Notes under the pieces: generated by a model | What the model saw: only the letters and a program-made list of their open reading frames with translations | Told to the model about the DNA's origin: nothing | Database searches by the model: none | Shown: positions 9,001-14,613 of the stretch, one piece after another | Position numbering within the stretch: position 1 is the first letter of the stretch | Layout: each line of letters begins with the position of its first letter | Source: Spirochaetaceae bacterium | GTDB taxonomy: Bacteria; Spirochaetota; Spirochaetia; SZUA-6; Bin103 | DNA length: 15,060 bases | Reading direction: 5' to 3' | NCBI GenBank assembly: GCA_026710565.1 | Contig: JAPOQV010000629.1 | Span: 1-15,060, forward strand | Position numbers and translations under genes: made by a program

Positions 9001-9282
9001 GGTCCCGGCTGGATCGGCACGCGGGTCGCGTGGGTGGACGGCGAAGGGGTCCCGCACGAAGAGCTGTGCCTGAGGCGGACCACGGACGGGGAAGACGACG
9101 CCGGCCGCGGTGCCTTCGGCGTCGTTACCGACGCGGAGGCCGCCGTCGTGCGCAGGACGGCGGACCGCGTGCGCGGCGCGATGGTGCTGGGCGGATCTCA
9201 CCTTTCGGTCGAAGGGCGGGCCATCGCCCTGCCTGCCGAGCGCCCCGACACCGCCCTGCGGGGCGTCACAGGAGTGTCTTGA
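6022..9282 (+). CDS. Large heparinase II/III family lyase with long N-terminal beta-rich region
   Basis: This 1086-residue protein is well above the 600-750 residues usual for the family. Residues about 1-350 are beta-rich and Trp-rich and look like two or more sandwich modules, perhaps for carbohydrate binding; I do not recognise them. The lyase proper starts near residue 372. The alpha/alpha-toroid part has SRMNQGVLFAMP around Asn576 and GEGPGYG around Tyr630. The beta-sandwich part starts near 758 with the family signature GHGHRDRLS (His784, His786, Asp788), then LLLDPG. The likely catalytic set is Asn576, Tyr630 and His784 or His786. No signal peptide is visible. I chose ATG 6022, where the protein-like sequence begins. 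A start at 5911 would add 37 residues that look non-coding. The stop shares a base with the start of the aldo/keto reductase (TGATG), so both are made from one message. It probably cleaves a uronate-containing glycan inside the cell; the specificity is unknown. Confidence 0.93.
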   Translation: MRVTSFWTVPEPHWRDGTPDQAGGVRWVPADGDLSMAFPDADWTPFRSLHLDLSSPRRTAERILLEVLDPGGDCVGSTTFCVDWTGENPMRLWLDNMEPRGPRDRWAAVGGIRLSRRKAGMWPTELTAGAVVCSADAPRWDVNESDTVIELGWHEQGVQPSEWRVVPDATSVATGTVFYRAPQPGTDHRPARELPRGRAAELANGGPTPWLGFGFLQADEPGRLTLERRFDLPVGEYREIMAKLLWDRDADLEVTALVDDGREVAIAGGERGREGFGQWITFGAELAGAHILRSVRVAVAERPDRRVEGREIGANLFWILLRRPSPLDDMPLRTVTVRLQHTEIWPLDLSATAQRDVRAVPFAEPAESTTPVGDPLAGGLPFGFFIRRDELPALRRRAFGPLAPIFNEIRAEADRGIATELTDRNYYGTLFGGGIGHPKGLRGAGMRVYAPVVAATHLITGEEKYAVAARRWILRAAHSDDWRAEHGGCLDRPQAGERLPYWDSFIGWHPRGFAGSLNHPFWIADAAHGIVVAYDMLYHCFSPDERRTVEDCFARLGIYLLADKLREQHAFYSRMNQGVLFAMPLLMQTAFLVRRDPRYEELYRFALEFVEEFGRTPWNAEGVCGEGPGYGVGTVGLYVEALSVLAACRGREIAEVIPEPLPRVLGYLTHMRSTWDAPGLDGRPHFLGISDGSEAEWIGPDVLAFFAGRLRDPVARYFWDERFAADTPPASLPALLHLQEGPSAAPELPPAAVYRDQPMAFLRTGWRTGDSLVMLNNIREITGHGHRDRLSVIFEYGGEQLLLDPGMIGYADPSGALYKGSACHNTITFGGRDQRGGLVAYDTAITDVLSTSGDRCPGDPAGVDWVTADATAVYEGARRVRRHVVFLRPCVVLLLDDVETERPEAVWLNFTLLGPLRMEGSRAVSETGRNRLDLATVADHALSTETSLWGTHWSTVPSYRLERRLPAARRAVLVTALAAAPVEGPPPAVETASGPGWIGTRVAWVDGEGVPHEELCLRRTTDGEDDAGRGAFGVVTDAEAAVVRRTADRVRGAMVLGGSHLSVEGRAIALPAERPDTALRGVTGVS
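9270..9274 (+). promoter_or_regulatory. Ribosome binding site of the aldo/keto reductase
   Basis: AGGAG lies seven bases before the ATG at 9282 and within the last codons of the lyase gene. It supports this start and local re-initiation after the lyase stop at 9280-9282. Confidence 0.7.
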
Positions 9283-10169
9283 TGCGGTATCGGAAGCTGG
9301 GAAGAACCGGCCTGGAGTGCTCGGAGATCGGGCTCGGCGCCGCGCAGATCGGCATTCGCTCGGTCCCGGAGTCGACCGCGGAGCGGGTGCTCCGCACGGC
9401 GCTGGAGGTCGGCATCAACTTCATCGACACCGCCGCCATGTACGGCGCGAGCGAGGCCAGGATCGGCCGGTACCTGCCGCGGGACGCCGACGTGATCGTC
9501 GCCACCAAGTGCGGCGACTACGAGGTGATGGAGGACGGAACACCACGGATCGTCGTCGACTACTCGCCGGGCTGCATCCTGCGGATCGTCGACGAGAGCC
9601 GCCGGCGGCTCGGCAGGGACGTGCTGGACATCGTGCTGTTTCACGGTCTGCCGCGCGGTGAGTACGATGCCGACGCGGCTTTCGAAACGCTGCTGGAGGC
9701 GAAGTCGCGCGGTTGGGCGCGGTTCGTCGGGGTCTCCGGGGACGGCCCGGCCGCCGCGGAGGAGGCGCGCCGGCGGCCGCTGGACGTGCAGGAGCTGACC
9801 TACAGCATCCTGTATCAGGAAGCCGGCCGGGATCTGCTGCCGGCACTGCGCGAGCGCGGCATGGGAGTGATCGTCAAGCGGCCCGTCGCCAACGCCGCCT
9901 ACCTGAGCGCGGAGCGCCCGGCGACGGGTTTTGGGGAGAGCTGGGACCATGCACGGACGTTGGGACTGCGCGAGCTGGCCGGCGAGATCCCGCTGCTCGA
10001 GTTCGCGCTGCGCTTCACCCTGTCACGGGCCGACGTCAGCACCGCCATCGTCGGCACGACCGACCCCCGTCACCTGCAGGCGAACGCGCTCATCTCCGAC
10101 GGCAGGCCGCTGCCGGCCGATACGCTGGCCCGGATCAGCGAAGCCTACGAAGCGCGACTGCGCCGTTGA
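9282..10169 (+). CDS. Aldo/keto reductase
   Basis: This 295-residue NADPH- or NADH-dependent aldo/keto reductase is a single TIM barrel that interconverts sugar aldehydes or ketones with alcohols. It opens with MRYRKLGRTGLECSEIGLG, the standard N-terminus of the group. The catalytic tetrad is visible: Asp49 and Tyr54 in FIDTAAMYG, Lys76 in ATKCGDY and His121 in VLFHG. The C-terminal cofactor-binding end is intact, with STAIVGTTDPRHLQAN near 250-265. The start overlaps the lyase stop by one base and has a good AGGAG. Tight coupling to a lyase suggests it reduces or oxidises a sugar freed from the same glycan. The closest functional types may be the small aldose or fucose dehydrogenases, but this is a guess. 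The last 25 bases overlap the 3' end of the convergent PUR-domain gene. Confidence 0.94.
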   Translation: MRYRKLGRTGLECSEIGLGAAQIGIRSVPESTAERVLRTALEVGINFIDTAAMYGASEARIGRYLPRDADVIVATKCGDYEVMEDGTPRIVVDYSPGCILRIVDESRRRLGRDVLDIVLFHGLPRGEYDADAAFETLLEAKSRGWARFVGVSGDGPAAAEEARRRPLDVQELTYSILYQEAGRDLLPALRERGMGVIVKRPVANAAYLSAERPATGFGESWDHARTLGLRELAGEIPLLEFALRFTLSRADVSTAIVGTTDPRHLQANALISDGRPLPADTLARISEAYEARLRR

Positions 10170-10435
10170 TCTCCGGAATCGCCCGACCAGCCGCGGCGGG
10201 TCTGCTCGCGTTCGCGGATGAAGCGAATCGCCTTGTCGAAGTTGGCCAGGAATCCGCCCATGTCCTCTTCGAAGACCATGATCGAGTGGCGCTCGAAGTT
10301 GGTATCGTCACCACGCTTCTTGCTCTCCACCACGTTCAGGTAGATGTCGCCCGCACGGTTCTCCTTCACGTTGAAGAAGTACGTTCGATTGCCGACCGTC
10401 ATTCGGCTGGAGAACAGCTCGCCTCGTTGACCCAC
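10145..10435 (-). CDS. PUR-domain nucleic-acid-binding protein (DUF3276 family)
   Basis: This 96-residue protein matches the bacterial PUR-alpha-like family. GELFSSRMTVGNRTYFFNVKEN (split at 5-26), then DIYLNVVESKK at 30-40, and FERHSIMVFEEDMGGFLANFDKAI at 47-70 follow the beta-beta-beta-beta-alpha PUR repeat. Such proteins bind single-stranded DNA or RNA as dimers; the Borrelia member BpuR is a known nucleic-acid-binding regulator. The start is a GTG at 10435, because homology begins right after it; no Shine-Dalgarno is evident. The in-frame ATG at residue 12 would cut the first strand. The 20-residue Arg- and Ser-rich tail after about 77 is unconserved and overlaps the end of the reductase gene. 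The gene is divergent from the tRNA-Gly. The family is mostly known from Spirochaetota and Bacteroidota and is the main taxonomic clue in this window. Confidence 0.87.
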   Translation of the reverse strand: MGQRGELFSSRMTVGNRTYFFNVKENRAGDIYLNVVESKKRGDDTNFERHSIMVFEEDMGGFLANFDKAIRFIREREQTRRGWSGDSGDQRRSRAS

Positions 10436-10463
10436 GGCGCCAACGTAGCATGCCCGGCGCGAT

Positions 10464-10491
10464 GTTGACAGCGGCGCGTTGACAGCGGCAC
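10464..10491 (+). repeat. Two tandem 14-base copies carrying TTGACA
   Basis: GTTGACAGCGGCGC at 10464-10477 is followed directly by GTTGACAGCGGCAC at 10478-10491, differing at one base. Each copy holds a perfect TTGACA box. Only the second is spaced correctly from a -10-like element for the tRNA, so the first may be a duplication or a protein-binding repeat. Confidence 0.85.
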
Positions 10492-10507
10492 AGGGCGGCC
10501 CTACCGT
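10479..10507 (+). promoter_or_regulatory. Promoter of tRNA-Gly and probably the downstream operon
   Basis: TTGACA (10479-10484) is followed by exactly 17 bases and TACCGT (10502-10507), which keeps the T-A and final T of the -10 consensus. The tRNA begins 11 bases later, as expected for a start site a few bases after the -10. A perfect -35 and ideal spacing in front of a tRNA gene make this the best promoter in the window. Confidence 0.62.
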
Positions 10508-10518
10508 GGGCGGACGAC

Positions 10519-10590
10519 GCGCCTGTCGTATAAAGGTCAATACCCAAGCCTTCCAAGCTTGAGATGGCGGTTCGATTCCGCTCAGGCGCT
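10519..10590 (+). tRNA. tRNA-Gly (anticodon TCC)
   Basis: A complete cloverleaf can be drawn by hand. The acceptor stem is GCGCCTG (10519-10525) with CAGGCGC (10583-10589), seven perfect pairs. The D stem is GTAT with ATAC around AAAGGTCA. The anticodon stem is CAAGC with GCTTG around CTTCCAA, giving anticodon TCC at 10552-10554. The variable loop is AGAT. The T stem is GGCGG with CCGCT around TTCGATT. The unpaired base 73 is T, as usual for bacterial tRNA-Gly. CCA is not encoded, so the tail must be added by CCA-adding enzyme. The start codon of the RNHCP gene follows after only nine bases. Confidence 0.96.
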
Positions 10591-10599
10591 TCCGCTGCG

Positions 10600-10926
10600 A
10601 TGAGCCGCAGAACGGAGAACACTCCCTTCCAATGCCTGCGTTGCGGCGCCGACGTACAGCCATCCACCGACGGCAGCTATCGCAACCACTGCCCGTTCTG
10701 CCTGTACTCCCTGCACGTCGATCTGGAGCCGGGCGACCGCAGCAGCCGGTGCGGCGGTCTGATGAGACCGATCGGGCTGCGCCGCAGCGGACGGCGGCCA
10801 CAGCTCGTGCACCGCTGCGGCCGCTGCGGCCGGGTCGACGTCAACCGCGTGGTCGAGGTTGGCCGCCAGCCCGACTCCGTCGACGTGCTCATCACCCTGC
10901 CCCCGGACGACGGGCCCGACGCCTGA
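10600..10926 (+). CDS. RNHCP domain zinc-ribbon-like protein
   Basis: This 108-residue protein carries the RNHCP signature of a small family of unknown function: SYRNHCPFCLYSLHVD at 26-41. Eight Cys/His positions look like two zinc sites: Cys12 and Cys15, His30/Cys31 and Cys34, Cys51, Cys73 and Cys76 (GRCG). GDRSSRCGGLMRPIG at 46-59 is also family-typical. The start at 10600 is chosen because MSRRTEN just before the first Cys pair is the usual N-terminus. The in-frame ATG at 10564 would lie inside the tRNA. There is no Shine-Dalgarno in the nine bases between the tRNA end and the ATG. The stop is one base from the glycoside hydrolase start. A role in RNA or ribosome biology is often guessed for such proteins from the zinc ribbons; nothing here proves it. 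Confidence 0.9.
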   Translation: MSRRTENTPFQCLRCGADVQPSTDGSYRNHCPFCLYSLHVDLEPGDRSSRCGGLMRPIGLRRSGRRPQLVHRCGRCGRVDVNRVVEVGRQPDSVDVLITLPPDDGPDA

Positions 10927-10927
10927 C

Positions 10928-12625
10928 ATGAACGAACCCCTCCGCACGACGCCGAACCGCGTGTGCGCCTGGGAGTACGCATCGGATCGTGCTCCCGCCG
11001 ATCCGGCCGAGGTCGAGCTGGACGTCCTGATCACCGAGCCGGGTGGCCGGGAACTGACGGTGCCGGCGTTCCACGCCGGCGAGGGCCGGTGGGGCGTGCG
11101 CTACGCTTCGCCGGTCGTTGGCCGGTACCGGTTCGTCACCCGCTGCCCGGACCCCGGCGACCCGGCCCTGCACGGCCGCACCGGCGTCATCGAGATCGAG
11201 CCCGCCGCGGATGAGACCAACCCGCTCTACCGGCACGGGCCGCTGTGCCGCGTGGCGCCCGGAGCCCGGCACCTGCGGCACGCCGACGGGACGCCGTTCC
11301 TGTGGCTGGCCGACACGTGGTGGATGGGGCTGGTGCAGCGCCTGCGCTGGCCCGGGGACTTCCAGCGGCTGGCCGCCGACCGGGCCGGCAAGGGCTTCAC
11401 GGTGGCGCTGCTGGTAGCCGGCCTCTACCCGGACATGCCGCCGTTCGACCCGCGCGGCGCCAACGAGGCCGGCTTTCCCTGGAGCGAAGACTTCGCGACG
11501 CTCAACCCCGCCTGGTTCGACGCCGCCGACCGGCGGATCGAGCACATGGTCGAGCTGGGCATAGTGCCCGCCATCGTCGGCTCCTGGGGCTACTTCATGC
11601 GGTTCGCAGGCGCCGAGGTGCTGCGCCGGCACTGGCGCAACCTGATCGCGCGCTACGGCGCCTGGCCGGTGGTCTGGTGCATCGCCGGCGAGGCGCTCAT
11701 GCCGTTCTACACCTCGGAGCTCTGGGGCGACCTGCACCGCTCCCGGATGGCCCCCTCCGAACCGCCCTCCGAGCGGCTGCTCGCACACCGGCGGACGGCT
11801 CGCGCCGAGTGGACGGACATCACCCGTTACGTTCGATCCGCGGATCCGTTCCGCCGCCCCGTCTCCATCCATCCCAGCTCCGGCGCCTGGTCGCTCGACC
11901 TGGTGGAGGACGCGTCGCTGCTCGACCTCGACATGGCGCAGTGCGGCCTGCATGACGTGATCACGGCGGCCAGCGTCATGCAGGAGCTCGATACCCACCT
12001 CGACGCCGCCCCCCGCCTGCCGCGGCTGCTGGGCGAGGGCTGCTACGAAGGCGAAGGCGGCTGGAACTGGGAGAACGTGCAGCGCCTGCTGTTCTGGGGA
12101 TCGATGCTCCGCGGCGCCGCCGGCCACACCTACGGCGCCAGCGGTATCTGGCAGGTGAACACCCGCGAGGAGCCGTTCGGCCACGACCCGCGGGTGTTCG
12201 GCGACGCGTTCGACGACGATCCGTGGGACGTGGCGATGGCGTTTCCCGGCTCCGCCCAGGTCGGGCTGGGCAAGCGGCTGCTGGAACGCTATCGCTGGTG
12301 GAGCTTCCGGCCGCATGGCGAGTGGATCACCTGGGTCGGCGGGCACTACTACGAGCCGCTCGCGGCCACGCTCAAGCCCCTGGCGGCCGGTATCCCGGGC
12401 GAGGTGCGCGTGATCTTCGTCCCCACCCGCTGTATCGTCACGGTCTGCGGGATCGAGCCGGGCTCCGGCTACCGGGCGGCGTGGTTCGACCCGCGCCGCG
12501 GCCACGAGCACGATGCCGGGACGGTCGCGCCGGATGGCGGAGGCCGCTGGCAGCCGCCGCGTCCGCCGATCATCCAGGACTGGGTGCTGGTGCTCGAGAC
12601 GGCGGAGGCGAGGATGGAGCGATGA
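10928..12625 (+). CDS. DUF4038-type glycoside hydrolase (apiosidase-like)
   Basis: This 565-residue protein has three visible parts. Residues 10-95 form an N-terminal sandwich like DUF5060 (WEYASD at 15-20, GRYRFV at 65-70). Residues about 110-450 form a TIM barrel of the DUF4038 type, starting TPFLWLADTWWMGLVQRL. Residues about 455-560 form a C-terminal beta domain like the so-called putative collagen-binding domain. Likely acidic catalytic residues are Glu255 in AGEALMPFY and Glu370 in GEGCYEGEGGWNW. Related proteins include the GH140 apiosidases, but the exact substrate is open. There is no signal peptide, so it should act in the cytoplasm on oligosaccharides. The start codon is one base after the RNHCP stop, and the end overlaps the dioxygenase gene by four bases (ATGA), so all three are probably co-translated from one message. 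Confidence 0.88.
   Translation: MNEPLRTTPNRVCAWEYASDRAPADPAEVELDVLITEPGGRELTVPAFHAGEGRWGVRYASPVVGRYRFVTRCPDPGDPALHGRTGVIEIEPAADETNPLYRHGPLCRVAPGARHLRHADGTPFLWLADTWWMGLVQRLRWPGDFQRLAADRAGKGFTVALLVAGLYPDMPPFDPRGANEAGFPWSEDFATLNPAWFDAADRRIEHMVELGIVPAIVGSWGYFMRFAGAEVLRRHWRNLIARYGAWPVVWCIAGEALMPFYTSELWGDLHRSRMAPSEPPSERLLAHRRTARAEWTDITRYVRSADPFRRPVSIHPSSGAWSLDLVEDASLLDLDMAQCGLHDVITAASVMQELDTHLDAAPRLPRLLGEGCYEGEGGWNWENVQRLLFWGSMLRGAAGHTYGASGIWQVNTREEPFGHDPRVFGDAFDDDPWDVAMAFPGSAQVGLGKRLLERYRWWSFRPHGEWITWVGGHYYEPLAATLKPLAAGIPGEVRVIFVPTRCIVTVCGIEPGSGYRAAWFDPRRGHEHDAGTVAPDGGGRWQPPRPPIIQDWVLVLETAEARMER
12610..12614 (+). promoter_or_regulatory. Ribosome binding site of the dioxygenase
   Basis: GAGGA lies seven bases before the ATG at 12622, inside the last codons of the glycoside hydrolase. 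It supports the ATGA-overlap start. Confidence 0.6.
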
Positions 12626-13677
12626 CCGAAACGGACCTGCACGACCCCGAGTACCTGCGCGAGCCCCTGCCGACGGCGGCGGCGTGGGACGGAACCGAGC
12701 TGGCCGGGAACGACGACTGGGTGATCGCGTTGTCGCCCGCGCAGGCAGCGGAGCTGGCCGCGGCGGGAGCCGCCGCACGCCTGGCGACAGACGGAGACCT
12801 GCCGTTCGCGGTGACGCGCCGCGACTTCCCGCTGCCGACGTTGACCGGGCTCTGCGACGACATCGCCGGCCGCCTGGAAGGCGGGCGCGGCGTCGTGCTG
12901 CTGCGCGGCTTCCCGGTCACGGAGCACACCGACCGTGAGCTTGAGCTGCTGCTCTGGGGGCTGGGCAGCCACCTGGGCGCCGCCGAGCCGCAGGATCGCG
13001 ACGGGTTGCTCCTGCACCGCGTGCAGGACACCGGCCGCGACATCGGCGACGGCGACGTCCGCTACTTCCAGACCAGCCGCGACCTGACCTTCCACAACGA
13101 CGGCGCCGACGCCTTCATGCTGCTGTGCGTGCGCACGGCCGCGCGCGGCGGACGCAGCCGCATCGTCTCCAGCGTCGCCGCCTTCAACCGCATCGTCCGC
13201 GAAGCTCCGGACCTGGCGCTGGTCCTGCAGCAGCCGTTCCACTTCGACCTGCGCGGCCAGCAGGACGACGGCGCCCCGGCGTTCCAGTCGGTGCCGGTCT
13301 TCACCTTCCACCGGGAACGCCTCTGCACGCTCTACAAGCGCCAGTACATCGATACCGCGCAGCGCTTCCCGGAGGTGCCGCCGCTCACGGCCGAGCAGCG
13401 GGCGGCGCTCGACCTGATGGACGCGGTCTGCGACGAGCTGGCCCTCGAGTTCGCGATGCATCCCGGCGATGTGCTGGTCGCCAACAATTACGACGTCCTG
13501 CACGCCCGCTCGGCCTTCGCGGATGCAGGCGGCGATGCCGGGCGTCTGATGCTGCGCCTGTGGTTCAGCCTGCCAGGCGGCCGCTCCCTGCCGCCCGTAT
13601 TCGCGGCCACCCGCGAGTTTCGGCACAGCTACGCCCGCCACCGGGCATGGGAGGACGCCGCTCAGCAGCGGATCTGA
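12622..13677 (+). CDS. TauD/TfdA family Fe(II)/2-oxoglutarate-dependent dioxygenase
   Basis: This 351-residue protein belongs to the TauD/TfdA and clavaminate-synthase-like fold group, which hydroxylates small molecules with O2 and 2-oxoglutarate. The iron triad is visible as His158 and Asp160 in LTFHNDGADAF, plus His294 in NNYDVLHARSAF. Arg312 in LRLWFS should bind the 2-oxoglutarate carboxylate. GRGVVLLRGFPV at 88-99 is the typical strand at the front of the fold. It is soluble and cytoplasmic. The start overlaps the glycoside hydrolase stop by ATGA with a GAGGA upstream, so the two are coupled. Its substrate could be a sugar derivative, a small acid or an aglycone released by the hydrolase; no motif decides this. 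The last 16 bases overlap the 3' end of the convergent alpha/beta hydrolase gene. Confidence 0.92.
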   Translation: MTETDLHDPEYLREPLPTAAAWDGTELAGNDDWVIALSPAQAAELAAAGAAARLATDGDLPFAVTRRDFPLPTLTGLCDDIAGRLEGGRGVVLLRGFPVTEHTDRELELLLWGLGSHLGAAEPQDRDGLLLHRVQDTGRDIGDGDVRYFQTSRDLTFHNDGADAFMLLCVRTAARGGRSRIVSSVAAFNRIVREAPDLALVLQQPFHFDLRGQQDDGAPAFQSVPVFTFHRERLCTLYKRQYIDTAQRFPEVPPLTAEQRAALDLMDAVCDELALEFAMHPGDVLVANNYDVLHARSAFADAGGDAGRLMLRLWFSLPGGRSLPPVFAATREFRHSYARHRAWEDAAQQRI

Positions 13678-14528
13678 GCCGCCATCATCGCCGCGACCGC
13701 TTGCGAGGTAATGAAGGAACGGTGGCGTGCCAACGGCCCGCGCGGCAGGTCTGCGGCCCCGCTGATGTCCTGACACGTGATGTGGCCGGGAACCTGCAGG
13801 CCGGCGCAGCCAAGCCGCCCCAGGCGCGGGTAGCGGTTCATCATCACCGTACGTGCGGCGGGAAGGATCCCGTCGCGGGGGTCGTAGTAGACGACCGTCC
13901 GCTCCGCGAGACGGTGCATCTGGTCGAACCGGTAGCTCCGGCCGGCGTCGCCGCGGCTGGTCACGGTGACGCCACCGGAGCGGATCGACGCCTGCGGGAC
14001 GTCGGCGCCGGCCAGCAGGCAGCTCCGGAACGGAGGTCGATCGTGCCCCTCCGCGACCGCCATGGCGACCATGCCGGCCAGCAGGTGATGGCCGAACGAC
14101 TGCACCAGCAGGTGCAGCCGGCCGCCGGCGGCGTCGCGCAGCGCCGCCAGCAGGCCGGTCCCCTGCGCGAAGAAAGCACGGCCGGCCGCGTACGCCTCGT
14201 CGTCTTCCGACCACGGCCAGCCCCGGTCCGGCCAGGACAGAAAGACGATCACCCCCACCGGCCCCCGCGGTCCGACGACGTAGCGGTCGTGGAGCCCGCG
14301 CAGCAGTCCCAGCCGCAGCCCCGGCAGCGACAGGCGGTGGCCGTGGATGAAGAACAGCACCTCGCGGTGATCGTCGCCCTGCCGCCTCAGGTCCGCGCGG
14401 ACGGCCGCACACAGGGCGTCGACGTGCAGCGGCACCGGCCGGTGGTCACGGCGGTCCAGCGCCGCGAACGGGACCGCCGCGTGACGGATCGCGCCCGCGG
14501 GGTCCGGCCTGGGGTTCCACGCATCCAT
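13662..14528 (-). CDS. Alpha/beta hydrolase (DUF900-like)
   Basis: This 288-residue protein has the outline of an alpha/beta hydrolase close to the DUF900 group. VLFFIHGHRLS at 58-68 is the oxyanion-side HG motif. VIVFLSWPDRG at 94-104 follows, then the nucleophile elbow LLVQSFGHHLL with Ser144. Asp216 or Asp219 in VVYYDPRDGIL and His269 in ARHRSFITS complete a plausible triad. The elbow reads V-Q-S-F-G rather than G-x-S-x-G, a variation seen in this group. There is no signal peptide. The start at 14528 is where hydrolase-like sequence begins, and the frame further upstream translates to Arg/Pro-rich antisense of the HEAT gene. A second ATG lies at 14524 in another frame. It is the second minus-strand gene after the HEAT-repeat gene. 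The substrate is unknown; a short-chain ester is the generic expectation. Confidence 0.78.
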   Translation of the reverse strand: MDAWNPRPDPAGAIRHAAVPFAALDRRDHRPVPLHVDALCAAVRADLRRQGDDHREVLFFIHGHRLSLPGLRLGLLRGLHDRYVVGPRGPVGVIVFLSWPDRGWPWSEDDEAYAAGRAFFAQGTGLLAALRDAAGGRLHLLVQSFGHHLLAGMVAMAVAEGHDRPPFRSCLLAGADVPQASIRSGGVTVTSRGDAGRSYRFDQMHRLAERTVVYYDPRDGILPAARTVMMNRYPRLGRLGCAGLQVPGHITCQDISGAADLPRGPLARHRSFITSQAVAAMMAAQIRC

Positions 14529-14580
14529 CCTGCCGTCCGGCCGAACGCGCCGGTTGGTGACGATATGGTGCGAGAGATCC

Positions 14581-14602
14581 GGAGGCCCCGGCGCGGGGCT
14601 CC
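14581..14602 (-). terminator. GC-rich hairpin after the HEAT-repeat gene
   Basis: On the minus strand GGAGCCCCG and CGGGGCCTCC pair with one bulged C around a CGC loop, 11 bases after the stop at 14614. No clear T-run follows, so it may be a weak or factor-assisted terminator, or only an mRNA-stabilising structure before the alpha/beta hydrolase gene. Confidence 0.4.
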
Positions 14603-14613
14603 TCAGACGGCGT

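Noticed and set aside
10519..10590. tRNA-Gly as an integration site of a genomic island
   Set aside because: No integrase gene and no repeat of the tRNA 3' end was noticed elsewhere in the window, and the downstream genes show no clear change in base use.
10564..10599. RNHCP start at the ATG inside the tRNA gene
   Set aside because: It would place 12 non-conserved codons within the tRNA; family members begin MSRR just before the first Cys pair.
10892..12778. Open minus-strand frame across the glycoside hydrolase
   Set aside because: No motifs, and it covers the junctions of well-supported plus genes; a codon-bias shadow.
12469..14412. Open minus-strand frame across the dioxygenase and part of the alpha/beta hydrolase region
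   Set aside because: It crosses a real plus-strand gene with a full iron-binding triad, and the translation is unstructured.
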